From contig JAHLKC010000006.1 of the NCBI GenBank assembly GCA_025449115.1, positions 207,501 to 271,500 on the forward strand: a stretch of 64,000 bases of DNA, given 5' to 3'. Under the pieces are notes generated by a model that made no database searches, was not told the origin of the DNA, and saw nothing but the letters and a program-made list of their open reading frames with translations. The stretch is from Chytridium lagenaria. Its lineage: Eukaryota; Chytridiomycota; Chytridiomycetes; Chytridiales; Chytridiaceae. The position numbers were made by a program, and so were the translations under genes. Shown here piece after piece: positions 61,233-64,000 of the stretch (its first letter is position 1; every line of letters begins with the position of its first letter).

Positions 61233-62073
61233 CCATACATGGAGAAAGCTGTATTGTTTCTCAATCCCCCCCGCCTACCTACTTATCCATCTCCTCACAC
61301 TTTCTTTTATGTCCTCTAGGGCATGGCTTTTGATGTTGAAGATTTTTTTTTTTTAACTCATTGTTGTCTGTTTTGCGTTTTGTTTTTGTGTTTGTCGTTG
61401 AATGGTTTACTTAATGTGCCGTATAGAGCCGTAGAAAGAAAAATATATACTTATTAAATTTTATAAGTTGGGAATAAACGCCATCAAGAATGAGAAAAAA
61501 AATATAAAAACTCTTTACCGATACCCAATGTCTCTGTTTCGACTGTCTTGCCATCTCATCAAGAACAACAACAACTCGCTCCGTACCATTCTAACTATAC
61601 ATTTTTCCCTATTATGCTGTTCTGATAATTTTTATCTTTTACTGTGTTTCACTGGTTGATATCGTACTTTATTTCCTCTTGTTACACTCCTTCCGCCATG
61701 CAATTTCTTCTAGAGATAGATAGATATTGTAGCGTCCAACGCACGTTGCATACTGGGCCAGCGAAATGGAGCGCAGTCATCCATCCATCCGAATAAAAAC
61801 GGCGATTTATTCCAATCAAAATGGGGGGTGTCAAAAATAACGAGAAAAAACAAATCATCGAGATGGGATTAGACTAAAAAAAAAGCGAACGTGACAGTGT
61901 GGAAGCAAAAAATGAGGGGGATGTAGAAACATAATCAACCACTATGAAATTTCAAGAGAAACCGTATCAAAGGGGTGATAGGGGGGGATTTTTTTAACGG
62001 AAAAGTTTGCGCACTCGAGCGATAGGCAAAGGGGTTGCGTTGAGGTTATGAAAATATGGAGAGGTGAATGCGT
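60906..62073. other. Gene-free stretch with long poly(T)
   Basis: Convergent 3' flanks of the RGS and HPPD genes. Contains an uninterrupted T31 run (61202-61232) and shorter T runs (61037, 61344). No supported gene on either strand. Confidence 0.7.
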
Positions 62074-63873
<1,800 letters not shown>

Positions 63874-64000
63874 CGCAGGTGGGATAAAGTGTGATGAAGG
63901 TGTGTTGTGGGAGGTGTTGAAGAGAAGAAAAAAAGAATGAGGGTTTTTTAGCCGTCTGGTTTTGGCTGTGGTGAGTCAATGGGAATTTGAGGCAGTGAGG
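63874..64000. other. 5' flank of HPPD
   Basis: Only 127 bases remain upstream of the HPPD start before the window ends. Probably its 5' leader and part of the promoter. No other feature is seen. Confidence 0.5.

Overview
The window is eukaryotic nuclear DNA from a fungus. Genes carry short GT-AG introns (about 35-150 nt), intergenic gaps are often under 100 bp, and several genes are fungal in type (TOM22, OPI10/Hikeshi, BUD20, a Gap1-like RasGAP). Some content points to an early-diverging, possibly zoosporic lineage rather than an ascomycete yeast: an R7-type RGS protein (DEP-DHEX-GGL-RGS), a ZRSR2-type splicing factor, a very large protein with MSP/ASH-like repeats, and a tyrosine-recombinase element resembling Cryptons. 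The lineage is an inference; no rRNA or other direct marker is present.

Layout. 1-8165: three Ty1/copia retrotransposons nested in one another (A inserted in B, B inserted in C). 8166-9369: no recognisable gene. 9370-20711: compact housekeeping cluster, SAD1/USP39(-), TOM22(+), ZRSR2(-), SKP1(+), RasGAP(+), PEX12(+). 20911-30765: one huge plus-strand gene with repeated beta-sandwich (MSP/ASH-like) motifs. 31564-35375: an RRM-like protein and a membrane-anchored SH3 protein, both minus. 36976-38373: BTB protein. 39278-48344: mitochondrial bL36, OPI10/Hikeshi(-), POLD4(-), acyltransferase-3(-), IBA57(+), ESA1/KAT5(-). 48443-54418: an uncharacterised minus-strand gene, a zinc-finger-array protein and BUD20. 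55198-57790: a tyrosine-recombinase gene bracketed by arrays of CACCCA motifs. 58213-60905: R7-type RGS. 62074-63873: 4-hydroxyphenylpyruvate dioxygenase(-).

Most conserved genes show one-base gains or losses, usually inside short homopolymers, that break frames otherwise perfectly conserved (SKP1, IBA57, BUD20, HPPD, the recombinase and the copia element). This looks like uncorrected sequencing error rather than pseudogenisation, so intervals below are gene spans (introns included) and single open frames are rarely complete.

Functional themes are splicing (SAD1, ZRSR2), mitochondrial biogenesis (TOM22, bL36m, IBA57), small-GTPase and heterotrimeric G-protein control (RasGAP, R7-RGS), peroxisome import (PEX12), replication and chromatin (POLD4, ESA1) and tyrosine catabolism (HPPD). 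The genes do not form operons; the shared feature is tight packing with divergent and convergent pairs.
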